DNA from: Stenotrophomonas maltophilia
GTDB taxonomy: Bacteria; Pseudomonadota; Gammaproteobacteria; Xanthomonadales; Xanthomonadaceae
Assembly (NCBI RefSeq): GCF_013464485.1
Contig: NZ_RAUX01000036.1
Coordinates: 1-64,000 of the forward strand
Direction: 5' to 3'
Length of the DNA: 64,000 nucleotides
The translations under genes were made by a program, and so were the position numbers. Shown piece after piece: positions 34,474 to 43,306 of the stretch (position 1 is the stretch's first letter; each line of letters begins with the position of its first letter). The notes under the pieces were generated by a model. The model was not told the DNA's origin, did no database searches, and was given only the letters and a program-made list of their open reading frames with translations.

Positions 34474-35418
34474 TCAGCCGCGTGTGGCCGGGCGGCCCAG
34501 CAGGCTGTCCGGCAGCGCGGGAATCGGCGTGCGCTCGTCCTGCGCCTGCTCAAGCAACCAGTCGATGAACAGGCGTGCCGCAGGGCTCGGCGGTTGTCCT
34601 TCGGCATGCACCACGTGATAGGCGTAGCGCGCCTTCAGCGCCGGGCCGGGCAATCGAACCACTTCGTAGCGCTGCAGGTAGGGCTGGGCGATGTGGGTAC
34701 GCGCCAGCACCGCGCCCATGCCATATACCGCCGCGCGCATCGCATCGGTGCTGTCGGCGAAGGTGTGCATCGGTGGCAGCGGCGACGGTGGGCGCACGCC
34801 GGCGTGGCGGAACCAGTCGCGCCAGCCCTGCGGCGACAGGTCGGTCAGCAGTGGTAGCTCGGCGATGTGGGCCGGATCGTCCAGGGTTTCGACGCCGGCC
34901 AGCGCGGGTGAGGCCACCGGGAACAGATAGTCATCCATCAGATGCTGCGTGCGCAGGCCCGGCCATTGGCCCAGTCCGTAGCGGATGCCGACCTCCGGGC
35001 CGTTGTCGTCGTAGCGATCAAGCCCGCTGCTTGTGTGCAGTTCGATGCGGATGTGCGGATGGGCCTGGGTGAAGCGCGGCAGGCGTGGCAACAGCCAGCA
35101 GTAGGACAGCGAACGCAGCGTAGTGATCCGCAGCGGCACGCTGTCGGCATCCGGGTGCAGATGGTGGGCGACCGCGGCGACATCGGTGAATGCCGCACTG
35201 GCCGCGTCGGCCAGCTGCCTGCCCTCGGCAGTCAGGCGCACGCCACGGGCGTGGCGCAGGAACAGCCGGGTCTCCAGCACCTCCTCCAGACGACGCACAT
35301 GGTGGCTGACCGCGCTGGCGGTCAGGTGCAGTTCCTGCGCGGCCTGGGCGAAGTTCTGGTGGCGTGCGGCGACCGCGAACACGGCCAGTGCGGGGAGCAG
35401 GGAAGGGCGTAGCTGCAT
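34474..35418 (-). CDS. LysR-family regulator (GcvA-like)
   Basis: A 314-residue regulator. The N-terminal winged helix (about 8-67, AVAARHQNFAQAAQELHLTA and SAVSHHVRRLEEVL) and the C-terminal substrate-binding domain, with LPLLTDLSPQGWRDWFRHAG, are typical of the GcvA/AmpR-like group. It is divergent from an EamA transporter gene, which it probably controls. The ATG at MQLRPSLLP is chosen because upstream sequence belongs to the opposite gene. Confidence 0.9.
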   Translation of the reverse strand: MQLRPSLLPALAVFAVAARHQNFAQAAQELHLTASAVSHHVRRLEEVLETRLFLRHARGVRLTAEGRQLADAASAAFTDVAAVAHHLHPDADSVPLRITTLRSLSYCWLLPRLPRFTQAHPHIRIELHTSSGLDRYDDNGPEVGIRYGLGQWPGLRTQHLMDDYLFPVASPALAGVETLDDPAHIAELPLLTDLSPQGWRDWFRHAGVRPPSPLPPMHTFADSTDAMRAAVYGMGAVLARTHIAQPYLQRYEVVRLPGPALKARYAYHVVHAEGQPPSPAARLFIDWLLEQAQDERTPIPALPDSLLGRPATRG

Positions 35419-35420
35419 AT

Positions 35421-35447
35421 CCAGCCTCAAGCCATATTTGTGGCTGG
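35421..35447. promoter_or_regulatory. Candidate LysR binding site
   Basis: CCAGCC-N15-GGCTGG with an inner GCCATATTTGTGGC palindrome lies in the divergent lysR/eamA promoter, close to the lysR start. Its location and dyad symmetry fit a LysR site; this is inference. Confidence 0.5.
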
Positions 35448-35533
35448 CAGCGATACTACGCGCTTGTGCGGCGGGCGTCTGCGCCCGATCCTGTCCGCCT
35501 TGGCGAGGAATTGACGATGGACGGAGGCAAGGC

Positions 35534-36406
35534 ATGAATGCGGTCCCACAGGCGGCCGAGCGCGACTGGCGCACGCCGCTGGAATTGACCCTGCTGGGCG
35601 CCATCTGGGGTTGCTCGTTCCTGTTCATGCGGGTGGCGGTGCCCTCGTTCGGCCCGTTCGCGTTGGTGGAGGTGCGGCTGGTGCTGGGCGCGCTGGTGCT
35701 GCTGCCGTTCCTGTGGCGTGCCCGCGCCCAGTTCCCGCCGCGTCGCTGGCTGTGGCTGGCGCCGATCGGGCTGATCAACTCGGCGCTGCCGTTTGTGCTG
35801 TTCGCCTATGCGGCAGAGCAGGCACCAGCCGCGATCGGGGCGATCTGCAATGCGATGACCGTGCTGTTCGCCGCGCTGATCGCCTTCCTGTTCTTCGGCG
35901 AGAAGATCGGCGTGCGCCGCGCCGGCGCCTTGCTGGTGGGATTTGCTGGCGTGGTGGTACTGGCCACGGCGAAAGTCTCGGGCCTCAGCATCGGCACCGC
36001 CGTGATCGCGGGTGCAGCGGCGTCGCTGCTGTATGGGCTGGGCGTCAATCTGGTGAAGCGTCACATGACCGGGTTGCCCTCGGCAGCGGCTGCGGCGGCG
36101 ACGCTGTCGTGCGCCTCGCTGTGGATGCTGCCGATGGCGGTGAGCCACTGGCCGCAGGCGGCGATTCCGTTGAAGGCCTGGGGCGCAGCGATCGCCTTGG
36201 GCGTGGCCTGCACCGGCCTGGCGTTCCTCATGTTCTATCGCCTGATCGGCCGCATCGGCCCGTCACGCGCGTCGACGGTGACCTACCTGATTCCGCTGTT
36301 CGGCGCGGCGTTTGCGTGGTTGTTCCTGGGCGAGGCGGTGACGGTGCAGATGCTGATTGCCGGTGCGTTGATTCTGGGGAGCGTGGCGGTGAGTCAGAAG
36401 GGTTGA
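35534..36406 (+). CDS. EamA/DMT-family transporter
   Basis: A 290-residue inner-membrane protein with ten hydrophobic segments. The first repeat has LLGAIWGCSFLFMRVAVPSF and the second TVTYLIPLFGAAFAWLFLGE, both standard EamA signatures. It is probably an exporter of a small metabolite and probably regulated by the divergent LysR protein. It is followed by a large palindromic element. Confidence 0.88.
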   Translation: MNAVPQAAERDWRTPLELTLLGAIWGCSFLFMRVAVPSFGPFALVEVRLVLGALVLLPFLWRARAQFPPRRWLWLAPIGLINSALPFVLFAYAAEQAPAAIGAICNAMTVLFAALIAFLFFGEKIGVRRAGALLVGFAGVVVLATAKVSGLSIGTAVIAGAAASLLYGLGVNLVKRHMTGLPSAAAAAATLSCASLWMLPMAVSHWPQAAIPLKAWGAAIALGVACTGLAFLMFYRLIGRIGPSRASTVTYLIPLFGAAFAWLFLGEAVTVQMLIAGALILGSVAVSQKG

Positions 36407-36414
36407 GGTGTTTT

Positions 36415-36951
36415 GCACGTGGCGCGTGCTGAAGGCGCTTCATTGTTCATGGGCGTTACTTTTCTTTGTACGCAAAGAAAAGTAACCAAAAGAAACGTTC
36501 CGCCGGTCACGAGCCGATGCTGCGCATCGGTGCCCTGCGCTCCTCGGCCCGTCGAGGGACGGCGCGGGAACTCGCTGCGCTCAGACACCCGCGCCTCTTC
36601 GCCCTCGCCGGACCTGCGGTGCTCGGCTCGCTCAAGGCGGACCCAGATCAAAGGCCACAGCTGCCCCCAGTAGATCCACGCCATGCGTGGATGCTTTTGC
36701 GGTTGATCTTGACCTTCCAGTCCGCCTTGAGCGAGCCGAGCATCGCAGGGGAATCAGGGGCGAAGAGGCGCCGATGTCTGAGCGCAGCGAGTTCGGCGCC
36801 GTCCCCTGATTCACCGAGAAGCGCAGGGGACCGGCGTGCGAAGCACGGCGGCTCGCGACCTGGCGGCGCGTTTCTTTTGGTTACTTTTCTTTGCGTACAA
36901 AGAAAAGTAACGCCCATGAACGATGAAGCGCCTTCAGCACGCGTAACGTGC
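36415..36951. repeat. 537-bp palindrome with hairpin-bearing arms
   Basis: The outer arms (36415-36497 and 36869-36951) are near-perfect inverted repeats of about 83 bases. Each contains the 14-bp stem GTTACTTTTCTTTG / CAAAGAAAAGTAAC with a TACG or CGTA loop. The middle is a weaker inverted repeat (GGCGCG..CTCGCTGCGCTCAG type) around a SMAG at 36669-36692. No coding gene is seen from 36407 to 36959. It ends nine bases from the cyclophilin stop. Confidence 0.85.
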
Positions 36952-36959
36952 GGAAACCA

Positions 36960-37862
36960 TCACCGCACCGGCACCGGAACATTGCAAAGATCGATATGCC
37001 CCGCTGGGCGCTTGTAGAAATCATCCACGCGATTGCGCCGCGCCTCCACCGTATCGGCGAAGGTCTTCGAATCGGTGCGCAGCACCTGGATCGGCGTGCG
37101 CTCGGCCGCCGGCACATCGCTGGCGCGGCGGATCGACACGATCGGCGTGCGCAGCTTCGCGTCGGTGTAGAAGCCCATCGGCGCCGGTCCGCGCGGAATC
37201 GCGCTGAGCAGCTCCATGCCCTTCAGCACGCGGCCGACCAGGGTGATGTTGCGGTCCAGCTGGCGCGGTGACTGGCCGGTCACCACGTACAGTTCGGCAC
37301 CGATGCTGCTGTCTTCCTCGTTGCTGCGGCCGGCGCCGAGCATGCCGTAGCAATGCGCCAGCCAGGCCTTGCCGGCCTGCGGGTCCTGGCCGACCGGGAA
37401 GCCGTCGACGAAGCCGGTCTGCGCGGCCCAGCCATCGCGGTCCGGCAGCACGTTCACCTTGAGACCGGCGCTGGCGCGTTCGAATTCGGCCGGCAGCTTG
37501 CGCGCGGCACTGCCGAACGGCTTGGCCCTGGCCGCGTCATCGGCGTCGGCGTCACCGAACTGCACCACGAAGTTGTCCTGCGACCGGTAGATGCTGGTGC
37601 CGTCCCAGAAATGCTCGTGGGCGAAGGTCTGGATGTTGGCCACATGGCGCGGGGCGAACTGCGGCGCCAGCTCGATGATCACCCGCCCGGCCGGCAGGTC
37701 CATGTACAGCAGGTTGGCCGGGTCCGGGGTGCGCCAGTCGCTGGCCGCCGAGGCATCGAGGATCTGCTGCGGGCTGCGATACGGGGCGGCAGCGCTGGCC
37801 AGCGAGGGCAGCAGGCAGGCCAGGGCGAGGGCGGTCAGTGCAAGGCGACGGCGGTGCGGCAT
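36960..37862 (-). CDS. Periplasmic peptidyl-prolyl isomerase, cyclophilin type
   Basis: A 300-residue exported isomerase. A signal peptide ends near residue 25 (SLASAAA). The cyclophilin core (about 45-240) includes [33 protein letters not shown] and [15 protein letters not shown]. The GxxSxNSQFFI-type active region is replaced by [17 protein letters not shown], so catalysis may be weak. A C-terminal extension of about 55 residues is unusual. It assists folding in the periplasm. Confidence 0.85.
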   Translation of the reverse strand: MPHRRRLALTALALACLLPSLASAAAPYRSPQQILDASAASDWRTPDPANLLYMDLPAGRVIIELAPQFAPRHVANIQTFAHEHFWDGTSIYRSQDNFVVQFGDADADDAARAKPFGSAARKLPAEFERASAGLKVNVLPDRDGWAAQTGFVDGFPVGQDPQAGKAWLAHCYGMLGAGRSNEEDSSIGAELYVVTGQSPRQLDRNITLVGRVLKGMELLSAIPRGPAPMGFYTDAKLRTPIVSIRRASDVPAAERTPIQVLRTDSKTFADTVEARRNRVDDFYKRPAGHIDLCNVPVPVR

Positions 37863-37962
37863 GGGAACCCCGGAACATGAACGAGGGTTCGATTCTGCGT
37901 GAGCCGCGCAGCCGCGCCAACCGGCACGATGACTAACGACACATTCACTATACCTAACTTCG

Positions 37963-37987
37963 CACTACTGTGGACTTCAACGTAGTG
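37963..37987. promoter_or_regulatory. Inverted repeat upstream of padR
   Basis: CACTAC-N13-GTAGTG lies 12 bases before the padR ATG. Its position fits an autoregulatory PadR operator, though it does not match the common ATGT-N8-ACAT form. Confidence 0.45.
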
Positions 37988-37998
37988 GAGGGGCGGTC

Positions 37999-38364
37999 AT
38001 GGTCGAAGACGATGTCCACCTGAAGAAGTTCCAGAAGGAGCTCAGCGCCGGAACGGTATCGCTGGCCCTGCTGGCGGTGCTGGCCCGGGCCGACGAGCCG
38101 CTGTACGGGTACCTGATTGCCAAGGAGCTGGAGCGGGTGGGTGAGGGCGTGCTGAGCGGCAAGCAGAGCGCGCTGTACCCGGTGCTGCGCAACCTGGAAG
38201 GGGCCGGGCTGCTGGAAAGCCATGTGGAGCCGTCCAGCAGCGGGCCGCCGCGGCGCTACTACCGCATCAATGATCGTGGCCTTCAGGTGCTGGCGCAGTG
38301 GCGCCAGGCCTGGCAGGCCACCCGCGATTCCGTCGATTCCGTGTTGGAGGGGGTACCGCAATGA
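37999..38364 (+). CDS. PadR-family transcriptional regulator
   Basis: A 121-residue winged-helix regulator. The core LALLAVLARADEPLYGYLIA and GKQSALYPVLRNLEGAGLLE with the wing PRRYYRINDRGLQVLA is the PadR pattern, and the dimerisation helix follows. Its stop overlaps the start of the next membrane protein by four bases (ATGA). PadR/HAAS-domain pairs like this are common and usually form a self-regulated membrane module. Confidence 0.92.
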   Translation: MVEDDVHLKKFQKELSAGTVSLALLAVLARADEPLYGYLIAKELERVGEGVLSGKQSALYPVLRNLEGAGLLESHVEPSSSGPPRRYYRINDRGLQVLAQWRQAWQATRDSVDSVLEGVPQ

Positions 38365-39350
38365 ACGACCCGAACCTGGCAGGCCGAACCCTGCCGACCA
38401 CCATCCCGCAGTACCTGGCGCAGCTGCGCGCGGCGCTGGAAGGTGCCGACCCGGCGATGGTGCAGGACGCGCTGTACGACGCCGAGGAGTACCTCCGCTC
38501 GGAGCTGGCGGCACAGCCCGGCCGCAGCGAGGCCGAGGTGATCGCCGACGTGGCCGGCAGCTATGGCGCGCCGGACGAAGTCGCCGACATCTACCGCGAG
38601 ACCGAAGTGACGGTGAACCGCGCGCTGCGCACGCCGCGTGCGGATACCGCGCCGATGCTGCGTGCGGCGGCCGAAGCCAGTGGCGTCGAACCGGCCGCAC
38701 CGCCGCCGGCGCCGGTGCAACGCTCGCTGCTGGCGCGCTTTTTTGGCGTGGTGGCCGATCCGCATGCTTACGGCGCGCTGTTCTACATGCTGCTGTCGCT
38801 GGCCACCGGCATCTTCTTCTTCACCTGGGTGGTAACCGGCCTGTCATTGTCCCTGGGCCTGCTGATCCTGATCATCGGCATTCCGCTGACCGTGCTGTTC
38901 TTCGGCTCGGTACGCGGGCTGGCGCTGCTGGAAGGGCGATTGGTGGAAGCGCTGCTGGGCGAACGCATGCCGCGTCGTCCGCGTTACACCGACCGCAGCC
39001 GCACGTGGCTGCAGCGCATCGGTGACATGTTCACCGACGGCCGCACCTGGCTGACGCTGCTGTACTTCGTGCTGATGCTGCCGCTGGGCGTCGTCTACTT
39101 CACCATCGCGGTGACGTTGCTGTCGCTGTCACTGGGCCTGATATGGGCACCGGTGGCCGCGCTGTTCAGCGGTGACATTCCGGGCGTGTACGTCGACGGC
39201 GTGAACGTGCTGCCGATGGCCGCATCGCCGCTGGTGGGCGTCGTGATCGCGGCGGTGGGCGTGCTGCTGCTGCTGTTGACGATGCATCTGGCGCGCGGCA
39301 TCGGCAAGCTGCATGGGTTGATCGCCAAGAACCTGCTGGTGCGGTTGTAA
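38361..39350 (+). CDS. HAAS-domain (DUF1700-like) membrane protein with sensor region
   Basis: A 329-residue protein. The N-terminal HAAS helix bundle (about 12-85, IPQYLAQLRAALEGADPAM and DEVADIYRETEVTVN) is followed by two pairs of hydrophobic segments (about 140-190 and 235-310), which resemble the putative sensor module found in two-component proteins. It is translationally coupled to padR. The function is unknown; such proteins are thought to pair with the regulator in envelope or membrane-stress responses. Confidence 0.78.
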   Translation: MNDPNLAGRTLPTTIPQYLAQLRAALEGADPAMVQDALYDAEEYLRSELAAQPGRSEAEVIADVAGSYGAPDEVADIYRETEVTVNRALRTPRADTAPMLRAAAEASGVEPAAPPPAPVQRSLLARFFGVVADPHAYGALFYMLLSLATGIFFFTWVVTGLSLSLGLLILIIGIPLTVLFFGSVRGLALLEGRLVEALLGERMPRRPRYTDRSRTWLQRIGDMFTDGRTWLTLLYFVLMLPLGVVYFTIAVTLLSLSLGLIWAPVAALFSGDIPGVYVDGVNVLPMAASPLVGVVIAAVGVLLLLLTMHLARGIGKLHGLIAKNLLVRL

Positions 39351-39366
39351 GCAGGGGCCGACGCTC

Positions 39367-39540
39367 TGGTTGGTGCCAACCTTGGTTGGCACGATCCATC
39401 AGCGCAGGGGCGCTTGGCGGACTTCGCTTTGGTAGGTGCCAACCTTGGTTGGCACAATCCATCAGATACCGGGATTCATGGTAGAGCGCCAACCAAGGTT
39501 GGCATCTACCAGAGCGTACCGACCATGGTCGGCACCCACC
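39367..39540. repeat. Array of four SMAG-type palindromes
   Basis: Four palindromes fill 174 bases: GTGCCAACCTTGGTTGGCAC at 39373 and again at 39435, GCGCCAACCAAGGTTGGC near 39486, and CCGACCATGGTCGG near 39518. Three share the GCCAACCwwGGTTGGC core. Spacers differ in length and sequence, so this is not CRISPR. The array fills the gap between two convergent genes. Confidence 0.85.
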
Positions 39541-39549
39541 AAGGGCGAG

Positions 39550-40857
39550 TTACCCCACCTTTCGCCGCAGCGGGGTGACGTTGCTCTTCTTCTTCGTCGC
39601 CTTCACCGCCGGTGCTTCGGCATGCGCGGCGAAGAAGTCGCGCACCTTCGGGTACACCACTTCGCGCCAGCGACGGCCGCTGAAAATGCCGTAGTGGCCG
39701 GCACCTTCGACGATGAAATGCTCACGGCGGTCCGCAGTGATGCCGGTGCACAGCGCCTGCGCGGCTTCGGTCTGGCCGAGACCGGCGATATCGTCCAGCT
39801 CGCCTTCGATGCTCAGCAGCGCGGTATCACGGATCGCTGACGGATCGACCTTCTCGCCGTTGACCACCCACTCGCCACGCGGCAGCAGGAAGTCCTGGAA
39901 CACCACGCGGATGGTGTCCAGGTAGTACTTGGCCGGCATGTCCAGCACTGCGTTGTACTCGTCGTAGAAACGACGGTGCGCGTCGGCATCTTCCAGGTCG
40001 CCCTTGACCAGGTCGGTGTAGAAATCCCAGTGCGAACTGAAGTGGCGGCTTGGGTTCATCGACAGGAAGCCGGCGTGCTGCAGGAAGCCCGGGTACACGC
40101 GACGGCCCACGCCGGGGTAGCTGGCCGGCACCGTGTGGATGACGTTGTTCTCGAACCACGACAGCGGGTTCTGCGTGGCCAGGTTGTTCACTGCGGTGGG
40201 GCTGCAGCGCGCATCGATCGGACCGCCCATCATCACCAGCGAGCGGGGCGTGGGCTCGCCACGGCTGGCCATCAGCGAAACCGCGGCCAGCACCGGTACG
40301 GTCGGCTGGCACACGCTGACCACGTGCAGGCGTTCGACGCCGAGGTGGCGGATGAATTCCTGGATGTAGGCGATGTAGTCGTCCAGGCCGAACTCGCCTT
40401 CGCTGGACGGCACCATGCGCGCGTCGACCCAGTCGGTGACGTACACGCGGTGGTCGCGCAGCAGCGTGCGCACGGTGTCGCGCAGCAGGGTGGCGTGGTG
40501 GCCGGACAACGGCGCAACGACCAGCACGAATGGCTGGTTGAGCATGGTATGCAGCTGGTCGGCTTCATTGCTGTGGCGCTTGAAGCGCAGCAGCTTGCAG
40601 AACGGCTTGCTCACTTCTTCGTGCACGACGATCGGCACGCGTTCGCCATCGACATCGATTTCGTTGATGCCCCATTCGGGCTTCTCGTAATCCTTGCCGA
40701 TGCGATGGAAGAGTTCATTGACCGCCGCCAGGCGATCAGCGCCCGGCATCTGCGACCACCAGTGACCCTGGTTGGCGAAGAACCTGGCGTTGGCCTGGGC
40801 CTGGTGCACCCAGGGGGCGAGCAGGTTGCGGGTCAGTTCGTGCAGTTGATAGAGCAT
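39550..40857 (-). CDS. phaZ: Intracellular polyhydroxyalkanoate depolymerase (PhaZ-like)
   Basis: A 435-residue cytoplasmic enzyme that breaks down stored polyhydroxyalkanoate. It has the N-terminal segment MLYQLHELTRNLLAPW, the alpha/beta-hydrolase domain with the cysteine nucleophile in VSVCQPTVPVL near 184, and the late aspartate/histidine region GAGHYGIFSGRRW near 395. The cysteine in place of serine is typical of the PhaZ intracellular group. No other PHA gene lies near. Confidence 0.88.
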   Translation of the reverse strand: MLYQLHELTRNLLAPWVHQAQANARFFANQGHWWSQMPGADRLAAVNELFHRIGKDYEKPEWGINEIDVDGERVPIVVHEEVSKPFCKLLRFKRHSNEADQLHTMLNQPFVLVVAPLSGHHATLLRDTVRTLLRDHRVYVTDWVDARMVPSSEGEFGLDDYIAYIQEFIRHLGVERLHVVSVCQPTVPVLAAVSLMASRGEPTPRSLVMMGGPIDARCSPTAVNNLATQNPLSWFENNVIHTVPASYPGVGRRVYPGFLQHAGFLSMNPSRHFSSHWDFYTDLVKGDLEDADAHRRFYDEYNAVLDMPAKYYLDTIRVVFQDFLLPRGEWVVNGEKVDPSAIRDTALLSIEGELDDIAGLGQTEAAQALCTGITADRREHFIVEGAGHYGIFSGRRWREVVYPKVRDFFAAHAEAPAVKATKKKSNVTPLRRKVG

Positions 40858-40950
40858 GACGACCGAATATGTATGGTCATATGTTGCCGCGCAGCATATC
40901 CCATCCCGGTGTCCCGCAGGTTAAGTTGACTGAAAATAATGAATCCGGAT

Positions 40951-41541
40951 TCACATCCGTTCCAGCGCGGCCGCATCGCCTGCCAGAGCGGGGCCGAGCC
41001 AGCAGTGCGACCCAACCGGCAGCAGGCCGTGCCGGGCCAGCGTGCGGCGGTACCAGCGCGCCGGACGGGCCTGGAAGCCCTCGTGGTCGCCTTCGAACGC
41101 GTCCTCGGCGGCGAAGGTCTCCAGGAAGGCCACGCCGCCGGTCAGCTCGGCCACGCCGGCCAGGCCGGTGCGCAGCTCGCGGTCGGGCACATAGTGCATC
41201 ACGTCCGAACACACCAGCAGGTCGACCGGGGCGCAGGGCCGCAGCCAGGCGAAGTCGCCGAAGGCGGCCAGGTTCAGGTTGCGGGTGCGGCCGTAGCGGC
41301 GCACAGCGTACTCGCTGCTGTCGAAGCCCAGGTATTCGACCTTCGGACGGAGCTTCAACAGCGGTGCGCGCCAGGCGCCTTCGCCGCAGCCGATGTCCAG
41401 CACGCTGCGGATCGGTCGTTCCAGGTAGTACTCGGCGCTGGCCACGGCCAGGGCGACCTTGCGCGCCAGGCGGGCGCTGCCACCGATGTCGGCACGGCGG
41501 TACCAGCGTTGGAAGTAGGCGGCGTCGTAGGTCTTGTCCAT
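40951..41541 (-). CDS. SAM-dependent methyltransferase, class I
   Basis: A 196-residue methyltransferase. Motif I is VLDIGCGEGAWRAPLL near 48 and motif II YLGFDSSEYAVRRY follows near 70. The later VDLLVCSDVMHYVPD is the post-I/II acidic-loop pattern. The substrate is unknown. It is divergent from the HemJ-like gene. The tail GPALAGDAAALERM is hydrophobic/alanine rich. Confidence 0.83.
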   Translation of the reverse strand: MDKTYDAAYFQRWYRRADIGGSARLARKVALAVASAEYYLERPIRSVLDIGCGEGAWRAPLLKLRPKVEYLGFDSSEYAVRRYGRTRNLNLAAFGDFAWLRPCAPVDLLVCSDVMHYVPDRELRTGLAGVAELTGGVAFLETFAAEDAFEGDHEGFQARPARWYRRTLARHGLLPVGSHCWLGPALAGDAAALERM

Positions 41542-41690
41542 GGGGCGGTGCGCGATCGGGGAAAACGGCGCCTATCGTACGGTGTTGCGGCGCGCCATGC
41601 GTCGATGTGTCGCGGCGGCGGTGCGTGGGGCGCGGTGTTCACCGCGTGCGAGAATGGCCGCCCATCTACGCCAGCCGCTGGAGCGAGCGC

Positions 41691-42146
41691 ATGCAGAGCT
41701 ACTACTGGGTGAAAACCTTCCACATCGTGTTCGTGGTGGCGTGGATGGCCACGGTGTTCTACCTGCCGCGCATCCTGGTGAACCTGGCCGAGACCGCAGG
41801 CCAGCAGGCCGTGACCGAGCGCCTGCAGCTGATAGGCCTACGCCTGTACCGCTTCGGCCACTCGATGTTCGGCCTGGCATTCCTGCTCGGCCTGGTGCTG
41901 TGGCTGGGTTACAAGGTCATCCCGGATTTCCCGACCATGGTCGCGCCCGGTGGTGCCGGTTGGCTGCATGCCAAGCTGGGGCTGGTGGTGCTGCTGCTGG
42001 TGTACTTCAGCTGGATCGGCCGCCTGTTGAAGGGCGTGGCCAAGGGCAGGGCGCTGCCGTCGTCGCGCGCGCTGCGCTGGATCAACGAGATCCCGCTGCT
42101 GGCCTTCATTCCGATCGTGTGGCTGGTGCTGGCCAAGCCGTTCTGA
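41691..42146 (+). CDS. HemJ-like/CopD-family membrane protein
   Basis: A 151-residue protein with four hydrophobic segments. WVKTFHIVFVVAWMATVFYLPRI and GWLHAKLGLVVLLLVYFSW carry the histidine and lysine that HemJ uses, so a protoporphyrinogen oxidase role in haem synthesis is possible. The same fold includes CopD proteins, so function is not certain. It is monocistronic and ends at a strong terminator shared with accA. Confidence 0.75.
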   Translation: MQSYYWVKTFHIVFVVAWMATVFYLPRILVNLAETAGQQAVTERLQLIGLRLYRFGHSMFGLAFLLGLVLWLGYKVIPDFPTMVAPGGAGWLHAKLGLVVLLLVYFSWIGRLLKGVAKGRALPSSRALRWINEIPLLAFIPIVWLVLAKPF

Positions 42147-42164
42147 GATCCAGGGCGTTCGAAC

Positions 42165-42194
42165 AAAAAAGCCGGGCATCTGCCCGGCTCTTTT
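42165..42194. terminator. Bidirectional intrinsic terminator
   Basis: AAAAAAGCCGGGCATCTGCC followed by CGGCTCTTTT: a GC stem with A and T runs on both sides, between the convergent hemJ-like and accA genes. Confidence 0.92.
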
Positions 42195-42215
42195 CTATCC
42201 GACGCCAGGTAGCGA

Positions 42216-43175
42216 TCAGGCTGCCTCGTACGTGCCGTAGCTGCGCAGGCGGGTATAGCGCTGCTCCAGCAGCTGCTCGGTGGACAGCTTGTCCAGCGCG
42301 TCCAGTTCGTTCAGCAGCACGGCCTTCAGGCGCTTGGCCATCTGCGTCGGGTTGCGGTGGGCGCCGCCGGTGGGCTCGCGCACGACCTTGTCGACCAGGC
42401 CCAGGCTCTTCAGGCGCGGGGCGGTCAGGCCCAGCTGCTCGGCGGCATCCTTGGCCTTGCCGGCGTCCTTCCACAGGATCGAAGCGCAGCCTTCCGGGGT
42501 GATGGTCGAGTACACCGAGTACTCCAGCATCACGGTGCGGTCGCCCACGCCCAGCGCCAGCGCGCCGCCGGAGCCGCCTTCACCGATCACGGTGCAGATG
42601 ATCGGCACCTTCAGTTCGGCCATCTCGATCAGGTTGCGCGCGATCGCTTCGGACTGGCCGCGCGATTCGGCGTCGATGCCCGGCCAGGCGCCGGCGGTGT
42701 CGATCAGGGTCAGCACCGGCAGGCCGAAGCGCTCGGCCATCTTCATCAGGCGCAGGGCCTTGCGGTAGCCCTCCGGCTTGGGCATGCCGAAGTTGCGCTT
42801 GATCTTTTCCTTGGTGTCGCGGCCCTTCTGGTGGCCGATCACCATCACCGCGCGGCCATTGATGCGGGCCAGGCCGCCCATGATGGCCTTGTCGTCGGCG
42901 AAGGCGCGGTCGCCGGCCAGTTCCTGGAACTCATCGCAGATGATGCGGATGTAGTCGGCGGTGTACGGGCGCGACGGGTGGCGGGCCAGCTGCAGCACCT
43001 GCCACGAGGTCAGGTTGCGGAAGATCTGCGCGGTGCGCATGCGCAGCTTGTCCTGCAGCGCGTGCACTTCCGCCTCGACATTGACCGCCGGCCCGGCACT
43101 GGCGTTGCGCAGTTCCTGGATCTTGGCTTCCAGGTCGGCGATGGGTTGCTCGAAGTCGAGGTAGTTCGGATTCAT
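42216..43175 (-). CDS. accA: Acetyl-CoA carboxylase carboxyltransferase subunit alpha
   Basis: A 319-residue subunit that moves the carboxyl group from biotin to acetyl-CoA in the first step of fatty acid synthesis. Conserved blocks include [19 protein letters not shown]-like segment near 52, [20 protein letters not shown] near 155, [20 protein letters not shown] near 200 and the C-terminal [12 protein letters not shown]. The length is normal. It is the last gene of the lpx-dnaE block, 131 bases after dnaE. Confidence 0.97.
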   Translation of the reverse strand: MNPNYLDFEQPIADLEAKIQELRNASAGPAVNVEAEVHALQDKLRMRTAQIFRNLTSWQVLQLARHPSRPYTADYIRIICDEFQELAGDRAFADDKAIMGGLARINGRAVMVIGHQKGRDTKEKIKRNFGMPKPEGYRKALRLMKMAERFGLPVLTLIDTAGAWPGIDAESRGQSEAIARNLIEMAELKVPIICTVIGEGGSGGALALGVGDRTVMLEYSVYSTITPEGCASILWKDAGKAKDAAEQLGLTAPRLKSLGLVDKVVREPTGGAHRNPTQMAKRLKAVLLNELDALDKLSTEQLLEQRYTRLRSYGTYEAA

Positions 43176-43306
43176 CGGAAGCCGTCGTGTAAAGAAGAGG
43201 GGAATTCTAGCCGAATGCGTGCAAACCACCCGTACGCCTTCGTCTGGAAGGCGACGGTAGCGCAGCCGGGCAAGGGGCGCCAGTCAGCCCAGGGCGTGGG
43301 CCGGCC

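Noticed and set aside
39367-39540. Possible CRISPR array
   Set aside because: Units are palindromes of slightly different sequence with uneven short spacers and no cas genes nearby.
42165-42194. SMAG repeat
   Set aside because: It has the A and T runs of a terminator and lacks the GTAG head.
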